From Stereocaulon alpinum (Eukaryota > Ascomycota > Lecanoromycetes > Lecanorales > Stereocaulaceae): a stretch of 64,000 nt of DNA. Both the position numbers and the translations under genes were made by a program. Below, piece by piece: positions 21,213-31,736 of the stretch (positions within the stretch are counted from its first letter, which is position 1; each line of letters opens with the position of its first letter). Under the pieces are notes generated by a model that was not told the DNA's origin, ran no database searches, and saw only the letters and a list, made by a program, of their open reading frames with translations. Where the stretch lies: positions 1 to 64,000 of the forward strand of contig JAEUBA010000095.1 in NCBI GenBank assembly GCA_018257865.1, written 5' to 3'.

Positions 21213-21846
21213 TGCAGCACCTCCTCAAGCAGCACGCAGTGCTTACGGGCTCTAATGTACCTCTTACATTCTGTCATTCTTTACATAACGAGCTCGGATT
21301 TGGGTATGGAAGGTCAGCATTGAGAAGAGCCAGGTGGGATGCGAATCCCAGATGGTGGTTAGTCCATAGCCGGGACCATTAGCGGGGATGATGATGGTGG
21401 TACATCTTCTTAACCTATAGAAGTGGATATGTCTGACCTATGGATGGTACTACGTACGTGTTACGAACTGATCAATGCATGCATGGCTTCATTGTACCTT
21501 ATTTCGTCTGGATATGACGAGGGTTGCATAAAGGGGGTAGGGGTTAGGGCAGGGTAGGGTAGCGGGCTTCAGTAGCGTTGTTGCTCGTCGAGACGGGGAG
21601 CGCTGGTTTGGTGTAGATGTGGTGGTACTGTAGCAAGTGCATGTAACGAATTACGAAGGATCAAACGTGCAAGTGCTGCAATGTAGACACAACTTTGCCA
21701 AAAATGGTCTCAGCCAAGTTCCTAAAGCGGTGGCGCTTCTTGATATCCCATTTCCCTAACGCCACACCTCCAACACCCCATCTTATCCATCCCTCAGTAC
21801 CTAACGGTATTACCCCTAAAACCCTCCATAGAATTCCATCTCCAAA
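21213..21846. other. intergenic between SRPK and zinc-finger gene; G-rich tract inside
   Basis: This is the 3' flank of the kinase gene and the 5' flank of the C2H2 gene. A run of G-tracts at 21533-21559 could form a G-quadruplex. No other feature was seen. Confidence 0.5.
21533..21559 (+). repeat. G-tract cluster (possible G-quadruplex)
   Basis: Five runs of three to five Gs are separated by two- or three-base spacers (TA, TTA, CA, TA), with another GGG at 21564-21566. This satisfies the usual intramolecular G-quadruplex pattern. It lies about 320 bp downstream of the kinase stop codon. Whether it folds or matters is unknown. Confidence 0.6.
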
Positions 21847-23059
21847 ATGCCACCAGTAAGCCCACCAACCACCCCCTTCCCGGCTGTTGTACCTAGCTAA
21901 ATCTATCCACAGCCATGGGCCACGAACCCAGCGCCAAAAGTACGTACCTTACACTCTTACTTTTCTTCTCTTCTCTTCTTTTCGCAGCATCCTCCTTTAC
22001 CAACTTCATCCTCTACTATCCCCTCTATATACAGTCTCTGCTGCAGCCGTCAAAATCCCTTTCTATCCTTCTTATTTATCAAAAGCCACAACATTTTCCT
22101 ACACTGTACAGCAGTATCCGGAGTAGAGGTTGTTGTGCTATACCTAGCTCCTAGTACCTAGTGACAGTGGTGTTTGTATAGTTGTGAGGGTATCGGGTTG
22201 AGTGGGAGTCTAGTCATGCCCCTCCTGCCGTCTGACGTTGATGTTGATGTTGTTTTAGATGAAAGGTCTTGCGTGTATTACTACTGTGTTTTTCGAATCG
22301 TATAAGGGGATGTATAAGGGGACTAACAATATGAGTAGACGGAATCCGCACGTGAAGCACGCAAATCGTTTTATTGTGATCTGTGCCAGAAGGGATATAG
22401 TAGGGTTAATGAGTTTGAGGCGCATGAGGGGAGTTATGATCATCAGCATAAGAAGGTTAGTGAGGAGTTCGTTGGTTGTTTGTTTGTTTGAGGGGGTGTC
22501 AACTTCCTTCGCTGTGGTTCGTATGGGCTGTCTTCTACCGGGATGAAACCGCTTGAGATGTGCTAGGCTTCTTTGGGGGCTTGTTTTTTATTGTACTCCA
22601 TACTGTTGCCATCTTTATGCTCATCAAAGTCTTGCCTTTTGCTTCTATGGAAGGTTTGCTCTGGCTATGACATGTTGATTGCTCATCATATGTCCTCGAC
22701 AGCGCCTAAAAGAAATGAAACAAATGTCCCGAGACCCCCTCGCCGCCTCCAAAGCTCGCCGCGCCGAAGAAAAACTCGGCGGTATAACCATAAAACCACT
22801 CTCCCTCGCCCCCTCAGACACCAAACCAACCAGCGGTTTCAAAAAGGGAGGTTTCAAGAACGCTTTTGGGAATGTTGATGATGATGGTGAGGAGAAGGAT
22901 GAGAAAAGGGGGAGGGGAGGGAAGACGGAGGTTAGGGTGGAGGGGTTCGGTGTGAGGGAGCTGGAGGTGGAGGTGGAGAGTGAGAGCGAGGAGGATGAGG
23001 ATAAGTATGATCCGAGGAGGCCGAGCGGGTGTGGGGAGGGATGTCCGGGGAGGGGGTGA
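21847..23059 (+). CDS. C2H2 zinc-finger protein, N-terminus uncertain
   Basis: The well-supported part is one exon ending at 22455, which reads 'SFYCDLCQKGYSRVNEFEAH' and 'SYDHQHKK' (CX2CX12HX5H finger). It is joined across a 247-bp intron (22456-22702) to the last exon 22703-23059, which begins 'RLKEMKQMSRDPLAASKARR'. The tail is acidic and basic low-complexity sequence encoded by purine-rich DNA. A start at ATG 21847, with introns 21856-21912 and from about 21941 to about 22342, closes the frame and gives a short N-terminus, but the second intron would be about 400 bp, long for this window. ATG 21915 is an alternative start. Known: similar fungal proteins of this size carry one finger followed by an RLKEMK helix; their role is not established. 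Confidence 0.6.
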
Positions 23060-23794
23060 GATGCAAGCTATTCTTATAAGGACCGTTCATCGAAGAGAGA
23101 ATTAGTTGACAATCTTGTGGTACGTCGCCCCTTTCTTGGGGTAAATGGCGTTTTCATTGAAACTGACCATGATTAGGTTCGTCCCCTGAAGCGCTCGGAA
23201 TCCTCTGAAGTCGCATCAGAAAAGGCCTCCATCGTACATCGTGCATAGAAGCTCTGCATGGTTCTCGAAGCTGCGAACTAGTCTATCGGTGCTCAAAAGG
23301 GATTTAGCATCGAAGAACAGTGCAATCCTGGGTAGTGAATGGCCGCCGACCAAGCGCGAAAGAAGTGAAGATTAGAGCACGTTACGGGGAAATGACCAAG
23401 GAAGAGTGCGTTGCATGGGGGAAAGATGTAGAGAACTTTTCATTTCTTCGTACCGATGAGTAGGTAAAGTGGTATGACTCTAGTGGTGCGAATGCGCAAA
23501 TACTTGATCTTGGGAGAAATAGAGTCAGAGGATGGCGCATATGATGGGCTAGTAGCCGTTGCTTTGTTGCACATGATGTGAAGGTGAAGCAGAGGATGCG
23601 TCGATATCAGCTTTAGCAGGTGCAGTAAGGGTAGATGTTATGGGTGGGAAGGGTGAAGATGATGGTGTATGAAGGGGTTGAAAAAAAAAGATCTGGAAGG
23701 AGGTATGTAGATGGCTTGGCAAGAACGGTGTTAATAGTGGTCACTGACCGAAGGAGTGAGGGAAAGGTATGGTGTATATACATGGTTTCTCCTC
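23060..23794. other. intergenic between convergent genes; no gene
   Basis: This is the shared 3' flank of the zinc-finger gene (+) and the amidase gene (-). It contains only short ORFs and a nine-base A run near 23.68 kb. Confidence 0.5.
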
Positions 23795-25522
23795 CTACAA
23801 TGACTCTACAACCCGAGCAAAGTCGAATACCAAGTCATCATCCCCATATTGTGCTATAATCTGCATCCCAACACTTGGTTCTTCCGACACAGGCACGCTC
23901 ATTGCCGGTAAGCCCGCCAGACTAGCAGGAACCGTCAATACATCCGCACTATAAGCTTCTAAAGGATCGGCAGAATCGAGCGAGTCAAGCTTTGGCGGCA
24001 TAGACTGCGCCGTGGGAGTTAGGATGACATCCACTTTGTCTTCCGTTGACGATATGGCTTGGTCATCCAGAAGAGGATGAGGTAGTGCAAAAGCATTGTT
24101 AAAGTCTCTCTGGACCAGCCTGCGCACTTTCTGAGCTTTGATAAAGTAATTGTTAATGGCTGCTGCGCTCAAGCTGTAGGAACCGAGAAGTATCCTCCTC
24201 TTTACTTCCTCTCCGAGCCCCGATCCCCGCGTAGCGGCGTACAATACATTGTCTGTTCCTTCGCGCTCGGCCGACTTGTTGCCGTAGCGGACACCATCGT
24301 ATCTCGCAAGGTTGGAAGAGGCTTCTGCTGGTGCGAGCACGTAGTATGCTGAGAGAGCCATTTTGGTGGCTGGTAGAGACAGGACGTGGATTGTATGACC
24401 TAGTTGTCGGAGCTGTTGTAGGGTGCTTAGCCATGCTTCTTTGACAGTCGGCTGCAGCTCTTCAATGTTGTATTCCATTGGTACCCCTATGCGTAACGAG
24501 GGCGAAGCACCCCATTGTTGCTTCGCGCTACGGCCGATCACATTATCTTTTATCTTTGAGCGAGTGCTGGTTGATAATGAAGTGGGATCTCGAGGATCAT
24601 GGCCGTTGATTACATCTAGGGATTGGGTCAGATGGAATGAAAGCCAACTGAAACTGATTTGCACTCACTGAAGACGCTCCTCGCAATCGAACTATCCTTC
24701 GCTAATACGCCGACGGTGTCCAGAGAATTCGCATATGCTACCACCCCCCATCGGGATACCAGACCATATGAAGGCTTGAAACCCACTATCCCCGTGTAGG
24801 CAGCTGGAAGTCGTACAGAGCCTCCGGTATCTGTGCCTAATGCCGCGTCGCATTGCCCAGTAGTTACAGCTACAGCACTACCACCAGAGCTCCCTCCAGC
24901 GGATAGGTAGTCTCCATCCTGAGTGTAGATGTTCCTGACTGAGCCGTAGATAGAATTGGTCGAATGGGATCTGCACTGTGTCAATGGCAATCGGCTGAGC
25001 ACTAGAAGGATCAAAGGCATACCCCATGCCAAACTCATCCAGATTGGTCTTTCCTACTATTAATGCTCCAGCGCCCTTGAGCTTCTCGATCACTGTGGCC
25101 GGATATGGGCTGTGGAAGCCCTCGAGGATTGCAGACGCACATGTCGTTGGCTCTTCGGTAGTACAGATGTTGTCTTTAATGGCTACGAGTTGACCATCAA
25201 TGGGCGATTTCACACACCCTTTGATCGGAGTCAGGCATCGATCATTTCAAATTTCTAAGCTGCGAAGCTTACCTGCTGTGCTCCTCTCATCGGCGGCCCG
25301 CAGCTCGTGCTGGAGAAGAGCTACATCCTTGGGAGCGCCCACAAATGCATTGAGAAGTTTATAAGCATGCTGGTTGGCAAAGCATCGCTCAGCTTTGCGC
25401 AGCAGCGACATGTACTCTTGTCGACCATGAATTTGTGGAGAAGAGACCGACTTCACGACCTCTGCTCGCGTCGCTTGGACGACGGGTGTTGATCTCGCTG
25501 GCGCCGACTCTGTGTACGTCAT
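23795..25522 (-). CDS. HER2: mitochondrial glutamyl-tRNA(Gln) amidotransferase subunit A (522 aa)
   Basis: Exons on the minus strand are 25522-25273, 25218-25023, 24970-24669 and 24615-23795, with introns of 54, 52 and 53 bp, all closing the frame. The amidase Ser-cisSer-Lys triad is visible: Lys98 in 'LVAIKDNI', Ser176 in 'SAGGSSGGSAVAV' and Ser200 in 'GTDTGGSVRLPA'. 'KTNLDEFGMGSHSTNSIYG' is the GatA signature between them, and 'NGHDPRDPTS' follows. Known: GatA/Her2 is the glutaminase subunit of the GatFAB complex that converts Glu-tRNA(Gln) into Gln-tRNA(Gln) in mitochondria. The length fits the family. The N-terminus lacks an obvious strong presequence. The gene is divergent from the phosphoesterase gene, with only 79 bp between the start codons. 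Confidence 0.9.
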
Positions 25523-25601
25523 GGGAATAACAGCTGTAGCCTAAACCTTACCATGGAGCTTGCAGCTTGCTTGTAATTCATCACTTATACAAGCTCTCGT
25601 T
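25523..25601. promoter_or_regulatory. 79-bp divergent intergenic region (GatA / phosphoesterase)
   Basis: Only 79 bp separate the ATG of the minus-strand GatA gene from the ATG of the plus-strand phosphoesterase gene. It must hold elements for both directions unless one of them starts inside the other gene. No clear TATA box was seen. Confidence 0.6.
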
Positions 25602-27495
25602 ATGATTGTTAGATTCCTGTATGGAGCTTCGGCTCTGACCTTGCTCGCTGCAGCTTTCGCAGCTCAACCCTCTGCTCCTTCCCCAGTGTATGCGCCTCTA
25701 AGAGACCTATCCTTTGGACAGCTCAATTTTCTACATACTACAGATACCCACGGCTGGCACGCTGGGCATCTTCAAGAGTAACCTTCTCCATGTCGTAATT
25801 AGACTATTTGCTGACCCAGAAGGCAGACCCTCCTTCAGCGCCGACTGGGGCGACTACATATCCTTTGCTGAGCGCTTGCACGAGCAAGTCGATAAAACTG
25901 GTGTTGACCTGCTGCTTGTGGACACTGGAGACAGGGTAGAAGGGAACGGGCTGTACGATGCTTCGGATCCCAAGGGCAAATATACTCTAGACATATTTGC
26001 AGAGCAGGAAATCGATCTCATCTGCTCGGGGAACCATGAGCTATACAAAGCCAACTCCTCTAACAATGAATACGAGAAAACAGTGCCAAATTTCGCAGGC
26101 AACTATCTCGCTTCTAACCTTGACATTCTCGATCCCAAGACTGGCGAGCGAAAACCTTTGGCCCAGAGATATAAGAAGTTCACGACGAAGAACCTGGGCA
26201 TTCGCATCATAGCTTTTGGTTTCCTCTACGACTTCACAGGCAACGCGAACAATACGGTTGTGCAGAAGGTGAAAGATACTATCAAAGAGGAATGGTTCCA
26301 GCAAGCCATTCGTGATAGAGAAGTCGACCTGTTCCTTGTCATTGGCCACGTCCAGCTACGCTCCCAAGAATTTGCTGAGTTATATCGTGCAATCCGAGAG
26401 CAGCAGTGGGACGTCCCTATACAATTCTTCGGCGGCCACACCCACATTCGTGACTATGCGAAGTACGATAGCAAAGCCTATGCCTTGGAGAGTGGCCGCT
26501 ACATGGAAACCATCGGCTTCATGTCGATCTCGGGTATGTCTATAGGTGGAAAGTCAAGCGGAGGCGACTTCAAGCCATCAGCATCACCAACGTTCTTCCG
26601 CCGCTACATTGACAATAACCTCTTATCCTTCTACCACCACTCCCATACCGACGAAACCACCTTCCCCACAGAACACGGCCGCAACGTCTCCGCCATGATC
26701 ACCTCTGCGCGAAAGAAGTTACAGCTCGACAAGACATACGGCTGTGCCCCAAGAGACTACTGGACGAATCGCGCTCCATACCCCAGCGAACACAGCATCT
26801 TTAGCTGGCTTGGCGACGAAGTCCTTCCAGGCATGGTCCGGGATCCAAAGAGAGGCGACAAACCAAGGATGGTACTCACCAACACTGGCGCAATACGCTT
26901 CGACGTTTTCAAGGGGCCTTTTACGGTCGACAGCACCTACATCGTCAGCCCCTTCACAAGTGGCTTCCGCTATATTAAAGACGTACCCTTCAGTTTCGCT
27001 AAGCGTCTGCTCCAGATCTTGAATCAAGAAGTCCCACAGCTGTGGCCGGCCTCGCAATCATTTGCCTTCAAGCCCCCAGCGAAGCGCGACCAAATTCACG
27101 TTTCAGACAACGTTGGCGGCGCCTTCCAACCTCAAGATCAAATGCCTCTGAGCACAGCCCAGACCTTCAATGGCATAGAACTCACACCCGGCTACACCAC
27201 GACCGACGACGGCGGCTCAGAAGGCGACGACACGATGCACGCACCCATAACCTTCTACCGCGTCCCCAGCTGCCTCGAATCTCGCATCGACTTCCCACCC
27301 ACCTCAACAGAAGAGCCTATCGAACCCGCCTCGGTAGATCTCATCTACGTCGATTTCATTGAATCATACGTCCTGCTTGCACTGAGATTTCTCGGCACGG
27401 ACTTCGAAGAGAAGAATACCGAAATTTACATGCCGGGACGCGACATGACATCCTTGATAGCTGATTGGGTGAAAGAAAACTGGAAATGTGAATGA
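25602..27495 (+). CDS. secreted calcineurin-like phosphoesterase, 5'-nucleotidase superfamily (614 aa)
   Basis: Exons are 25602-25777 and 25827-27495; the 49-bp intron ends at GGCAG after a CTGAC branch site, giving 'HAGHLQEPSFSADWGDY'. Residues 1-21 form a signal peptide ending in Ala-rich sequence. Metal-binding motifs occur in order: 'HTTDTHGWHAGH', 'DTGDRVEGNGLYDA', 'CSGNHELY', 'VIGHVQL' and 'FGGHTHIRDY'. Known: this is the metallophosphatase core followed by a 5'-nucleotidase C-terminal domain, as in yeast YHR202W (a vacuolar, zinc-dependent AMP hydrolase, from memory). The role is probably hydrolysis of nucleotide monophosphates outside the cell or in the vacuole; the substrate is inferred. 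An upstream ATG in another frame is not part of the protein. Confidence 0.88.
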
Positions 27496-28714
27496 GAATC
27501 GTTTGGGCAGAGCCATAGATGTGGAAACATCAGCTGCATAAGTAAAAATGCTTGGATGAAATGGCGTTCCGGGGGAATAACCGTGATGTGATGGTATGGG
27601 AGATAGTTGGTGCGGTTCGGCAGACTCGGGAACTGCATAGATAAGGCATCGATCATGCGAGGTCGCGGTTTCCAACGGCAATCTTGGGAATAGGGGGGGG
27701 TGATTTTTTTCGGAGCGAGAGGACGGCTTCTAGCAACCTGTCAGAATGCTTAGCGCTGTGTACTGGCTAGGTACTTTGTAGGGTCTTGCATGAATGTTCC
27801 AGTCTTGGACCCTTATTGAGCAGTCTGTATGCAGTGACAAATTGTCAGCATGAACAGTGATAGTCACGTGTGCGATGTTCAATGCAGACTGGGTGTGGGG
27901 ACATGGTTAGATTGTTGACCGTGATCGGAGTCCGGAATGGGTGATTAAACAGCTTGATAAAGTTCCATTGTGATATATGTATATGTATAGCTAGATCGGA
28001 GAATGATTCCTAACCCATGATCCCCTCTCACATTTTGTTTCGTGCGTATTCGTATGATGGAGATTAGATCGGATATGACTGGGTGAGCGCTCAAGTTGTA
28101 TTGATTGATCCTGTATCGAACGTGTATGAATGCCAGACCCGTAATCGGAAAGAATTATTTCATGATGATTGCATGATGCATGGTGTTTCTCTATTAACAT
28201 TTCGACAAACTGTTTCCCCCTCCTAGTTGTACAGAATTTGCTGTAAAGGCTCATTTCCACAAGCCATATCAAGCCAGTTGATGGACTTGGTATGGTTGGT
28301 TTAGATATTAATACGTGGTTTTGATTAGGTGGTAAGCATATATTAAGGATTGTTGCTGAGGATGCTGCTGAGGATGTGGTTGGGATTGACGCTGGGGTTG
28401 ATGCTGGATTAAGGAACGGTGTTCGAAATGTGTCGTCATATTCGTAAGGGGTTTCTAAGAAATTGAAATGTATCTTTAGAAGATTGAGAAGGTTATCGGC
28501 GAGTCCGGCGCCAAATATTCGTGCTAAGGCCGTGTCATCTCATTGCTGATTTGGATGATGTGATGTATGTGTGTTTTGGATAATTGCTTGGGCTTGGGCA
28601 AGGCTGGGTTTGGGAAGGGAGGAAAAGTCTCTTAGATTAATTCTTCGTTCTTGAAGCTTGTCTCCCCGAAGCTTCGAAATTTTCTTGCGCATCCTCGTAT
28701 GATTAATGTCTCGC
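27496..28714. other. intergenic between convergent genes; no gene
   Basis: This is the 3' flank of the phosphoesterase (+) and of the F-box-like gene (-). Short ORFs only. A weak GATGCTG-type simple-sequence patch lies at about 28.35-28.41 kb. Confidence 0.5.
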
Positions 28715-30088
28715 TCAAAGAATCTCATGCCAGTTCTGAACTTTCCAGCTGAAATCAACACCCAAGGTCCGAAGTCGTTTCTGCGCTGCCTTTAGGATAT
28801 CCTCGGGCTTCGGTTCGTCATCATCCGGTTCCTGTTCCAAGTCCACCGGGCTTAGAGACACGTCGATGCTCTTCAGATTTGAGAGTCGTTGTCCGATGGG
28901 GCCGGTGTGTACTCGGATTGCGCGAGTTACGAGGTGTTTGATCCGGTCGATTAATGCATCGATCGACGTTGATGGATACCAATTGATTCGCCAGACCACA
29001 GATTGAACGGTGGAAGGGAGGTGCTCGTAGACTACTGACCAAGAATCTAGATATTCGATGCAAGTCAAAGATGAGGAATTCAAGAATGTCGTAGCGAAGG
29101 TTGTGGGCGAAAACTCGGGACCGGGTTCGGCGAGTAATTTGAGAGTTCGCAAGGAGTGTCTATGCTTTCTCACGACTGGATGCGTACCAACATCGGACCC
29201 TAAAAAGACTTCGGCGGCTAGATTCGGAGTCTCAGAGCCAGCGTCTTCGAAGATTGTTAGAGATTGCAATGGTGAAACACCGTAAAGGATGGGTGTCACG
29301 CAGCCGTCATCTTCAGCGGCACTGGCGGTGTGATGAGGAAGTCGGCAGATCTCAAGTTCTCTAAGTGGGAGGTTCCGAAATATTTTGGCCGTTTCACTAT
29401 CGTCGCTCGTAGTCGTGGCTGGAATTCGAAGTCGCCTAAGCTTTGATTTGTTCAAAAGGAAGTCAACAGGGAACTGGTCTTCTTCACTGGTTAGGGACTG
29501 GAGATTTGGGAAACAATATCCCAGTAAATTCGAAAAGGCGTCCATCGTTCGATGATGTGGCTTTGGATCTCCCTCTGTGTTTGGTAGGATGGTGAGATGG
29601 CGGACGTTTGGGAGCAGACGGAAAGCGGTTAAGATACGTTTCAAGTCAATGTGGCATGCTTCGTAGTAAGGATTATCCTCCGTGTCCGGGCCCCAGGACC
29701 CACTTTGTCTTGAGATATTCGCTTGTTGAAGGCGCCTTCCGAGAGCTCCAACAATCCTAGCGGGATCGATGTCATGCAATTTAAACCGTACGTCGAAAAC
29801 ATGTTGTAAGTAAGTGTGGTCAACCTCGTCCAGCCAATCGAAAAGCTCGGTTTGGCCGTCAAAGGTTAACGCTTGCCTGTACAGGAATGGCTTGACCTCT
29901 CTAGCGAGCTGGTGATTAACGGTCAACAAATCAACAAGAGACGAAGGTTCGTCGCAGGCGATTTGACGATAGACAGCCTCTCTCAGCTCTAGGGCTAAGT
30001 CAAGAAATCGAGATCTTCTAGGTGTCGCCGCAGCCTGAGGCTTTGGCTTCGACTTGGCTTCGGTGGGCCTGGAGGAAGAACGAGGCAT
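28715..30088 (-). CDS. F-box-like/leucine-rich hypothetical protein (457 aa)
   Basis: Single exon on the minus strand. The start is taken at ATG 30088 ('MPRSSSRPTEAKSKPK'); the open frame extends 15 codons further upstream but has no ATG there. Residues ~25-80 read 'RFLDLALELREAVYRQI', 'LLTVNHQLAREVKPFLYR', which is the usual beginning of fungal F-box-like proteins (FLDLPxELRxxIY ... xLxxVNxxLxxExxxxLY). The rest contains repeated Leu-rich stretches such as 'LLPNVRHLTILP', 'FPNLQSLT' and 'LPLRELEICRLP', suggesting irregular leucine-rich repeats. Known: such proteins may act as substrate receptors for SCF ubiquitin ligases, but most fungal ones are uncharacterised. The C-terminus is acidic. 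Confidence 0.75.
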   Translation of the reverse strand: MPRSSSRPTEAKSKPKPQAAATPRRSRFLDLALELREAVYRQIACDEPSSLVDLLTVNHQLAREVKPFLYRQALTFDGQTELFDWLDEVDHTYLQHVFDVRFKLHDIDPARIVGALGRRLQQANISRQSGSWGPDTEDNPYYEACHIDLKRILTAFRLLPNVRHLTILPNTEGDPKPHHRTMDAFSNLLGYCFPNLQSLTSEEDQFPVDFLLNKSKLRRLRIPATTTSDDSETAKIFRNLPLRELEICRLPHHTASAAEDDGCVTPILYGVSPLQSLTIFEDAGSETPNLAAEVFLGSDVGTHPVVRKHRHSLRTLKLLAEPGPEFSPTTFATTFLNSSSLTCIEYLDSWSVVYEHLPSTVQSVVWRINWYPSTSIDALIDRIKHLVTRAIRVHTGPIGQRLSNLKSIDVSLSPVDLEQEPDDDEPKPEDILKAAQKRLRTLGVDFSWKVQNWHEIL

Positions 30089-31736
30089 TGCTGTGCAGAG
30101 AAGAAATTCACGTGATGTTGGGAGTGGAAGCAAGCGAGACTGGCGGTTGTGACGCGATACAGAAGGATTGGAATCACAGTGTGATGATATGAGAGGCTGA
30201 ATGCATGACTGGTGAAAAGCAAGATTTTGATTTTATACGACATGGAAAAATTCATCAGCGCGCTAGAACCAACACCAAAAGAAAGGAACATCATGGGTAG
30301 AGGTGAAATACCTGTCACAGGAGCAGAAGGAGGGTATGCTCGGTCAAACATGGAAGGATATAGACATTATTTGGAATGGGAATAGATTCAGGATCAAGGC
30401 TACCAGCGAATAGTAAAGAGACGGAATATGCGCTATAGTAAGATCGTGAACTACGTAACTCATTTTTCAGAGGTACGTATCCTGGTTTGAACACGGGAAT
30501 GACAGCAGAGCTTATCCGCATGAATGGAGACGGCGCGAGTGGATGGGGAACATGGGTGTTACTTAAGATCCCTGGCTAAGACGTTCTGCTTCGGCCATCG
30601 TTCTGCCGCAATTTCTGCAATTGAGTAAAAAGAGAAGCCAGGTTTCGGCGGTGACGAGGTACGTCCGCAGTTAAGCGCGCCCTGCAGGGAGAGGGGCAAG
30701 GGGCATGGAGCATGGAGCATGGGGCATGGGCCATGGGCCATGGGCCATGATGGGGCTTGGGGCTTGGGGCTTAGGGGCACGACTGGTGAGCAACAAGAGC
30801 CGATGACGTGGCTGACCTCGTATGTCCGCAAAAAGCCATCCGGCTCTGGCTCTGACTCTGGCTCTGTCAATAGTCTCATAGAGGCTTTAGAGGCTTGGTA
30901 AGATCAGTAAGCGCAAGAGAGGCGGAAAGCGGAGGCTATGATTCGGTGGTGATGGATGGTTGGTGACAGGCAAGTCATACCTGGGCACCCGTAGAATAAC
31001 TTAGGGCTTCAAAGAGTCCACGGTAGACCGATGGGGATTAGTTATTGTCTCTATGGAAATCTCCGAATTTTGGATTCAAACCATTCGGCCGCCTTACGAA
31101 AATCCAACACCGTGGATCGGTGTTATTTGCCCCGCATGGATGCATGGATGCATGAATGCTCTAGACCGTCAGGAGGAACGTGGCATGGCAGCCTACAATC
31201 TACCTAATTGCGGTACTTGGAACTTGGAGCTTCCGAAGATAGTCGTGTTTGCGAAGGCGTCCAGGGCGTCCAGGGCTTCCAGGGCCTGTACATAAGTTGT
31301 TGGGGTCGCCCGAAACGCGGAAGATGGACATCGTGGAGCGTTAGTGCACGCTAGAGGGTTTGAGCGACTACCTCCGCTCAACCTTACACTCTGACTCGCT
31401 CGATCTTGTTAGGAACTTTATCAATATCTTTAATTCATCTCATACCCACGCCATCTACACTAAGTTACTATCACCGGCTACCCCATCGTACTAACGCTTG
31501 CTTCCACATGCACCGACGATCTCCGCAGCAAATGTCCGTCACGTTCCTATGCAATCACGACATCCGAGCGTTCTCCATCGCCATGGCAGATCAACTTCGT
31601 ATCACTAAGGATGAGTACCCTCTCTCTGCCGCAGTGCTCCTGTAAACGCCGCTTCGGTCCTCCAATATACACAAGACAACACCGTAAGCAGTACACAGCA
31701 TGACAGTCGCGGCGCATGTGCCAGAACCTATCCGGC
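30089..31736. other. intergenic region with heptamer repeat; no gene
   Basis: This is the 5' flank of the F-box-like gene and the 3' flank of PDB1, both on the minus strand. It contains the tandem heptamer array at 30703-30777 and a short CTCTGG-type hexamer patch near 30.84-30.87 kb. No gene is recognised. Confidence 0.5.
30703..30777. repeat. degenerate 7-bp tandem repeat
   Basis: About ten heptamers follow one another: GCATGGA, GCATGGG, CCATGGG and then GGGGCTT types. The unit drifts from one variant to the next along the array, as in a minisatellite that expands by slippage. It is G-rich on the plus strand and lies in the upstream region of the F-box-like gene. Confidence 0.75.

Noticed and set aside
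30089..30133. 15-codon upstream extension of the F-box-like protein
   Set aside because: The frame is open but contains no ATG; its first codon is TTG. The ATG at 30088 is preferred.
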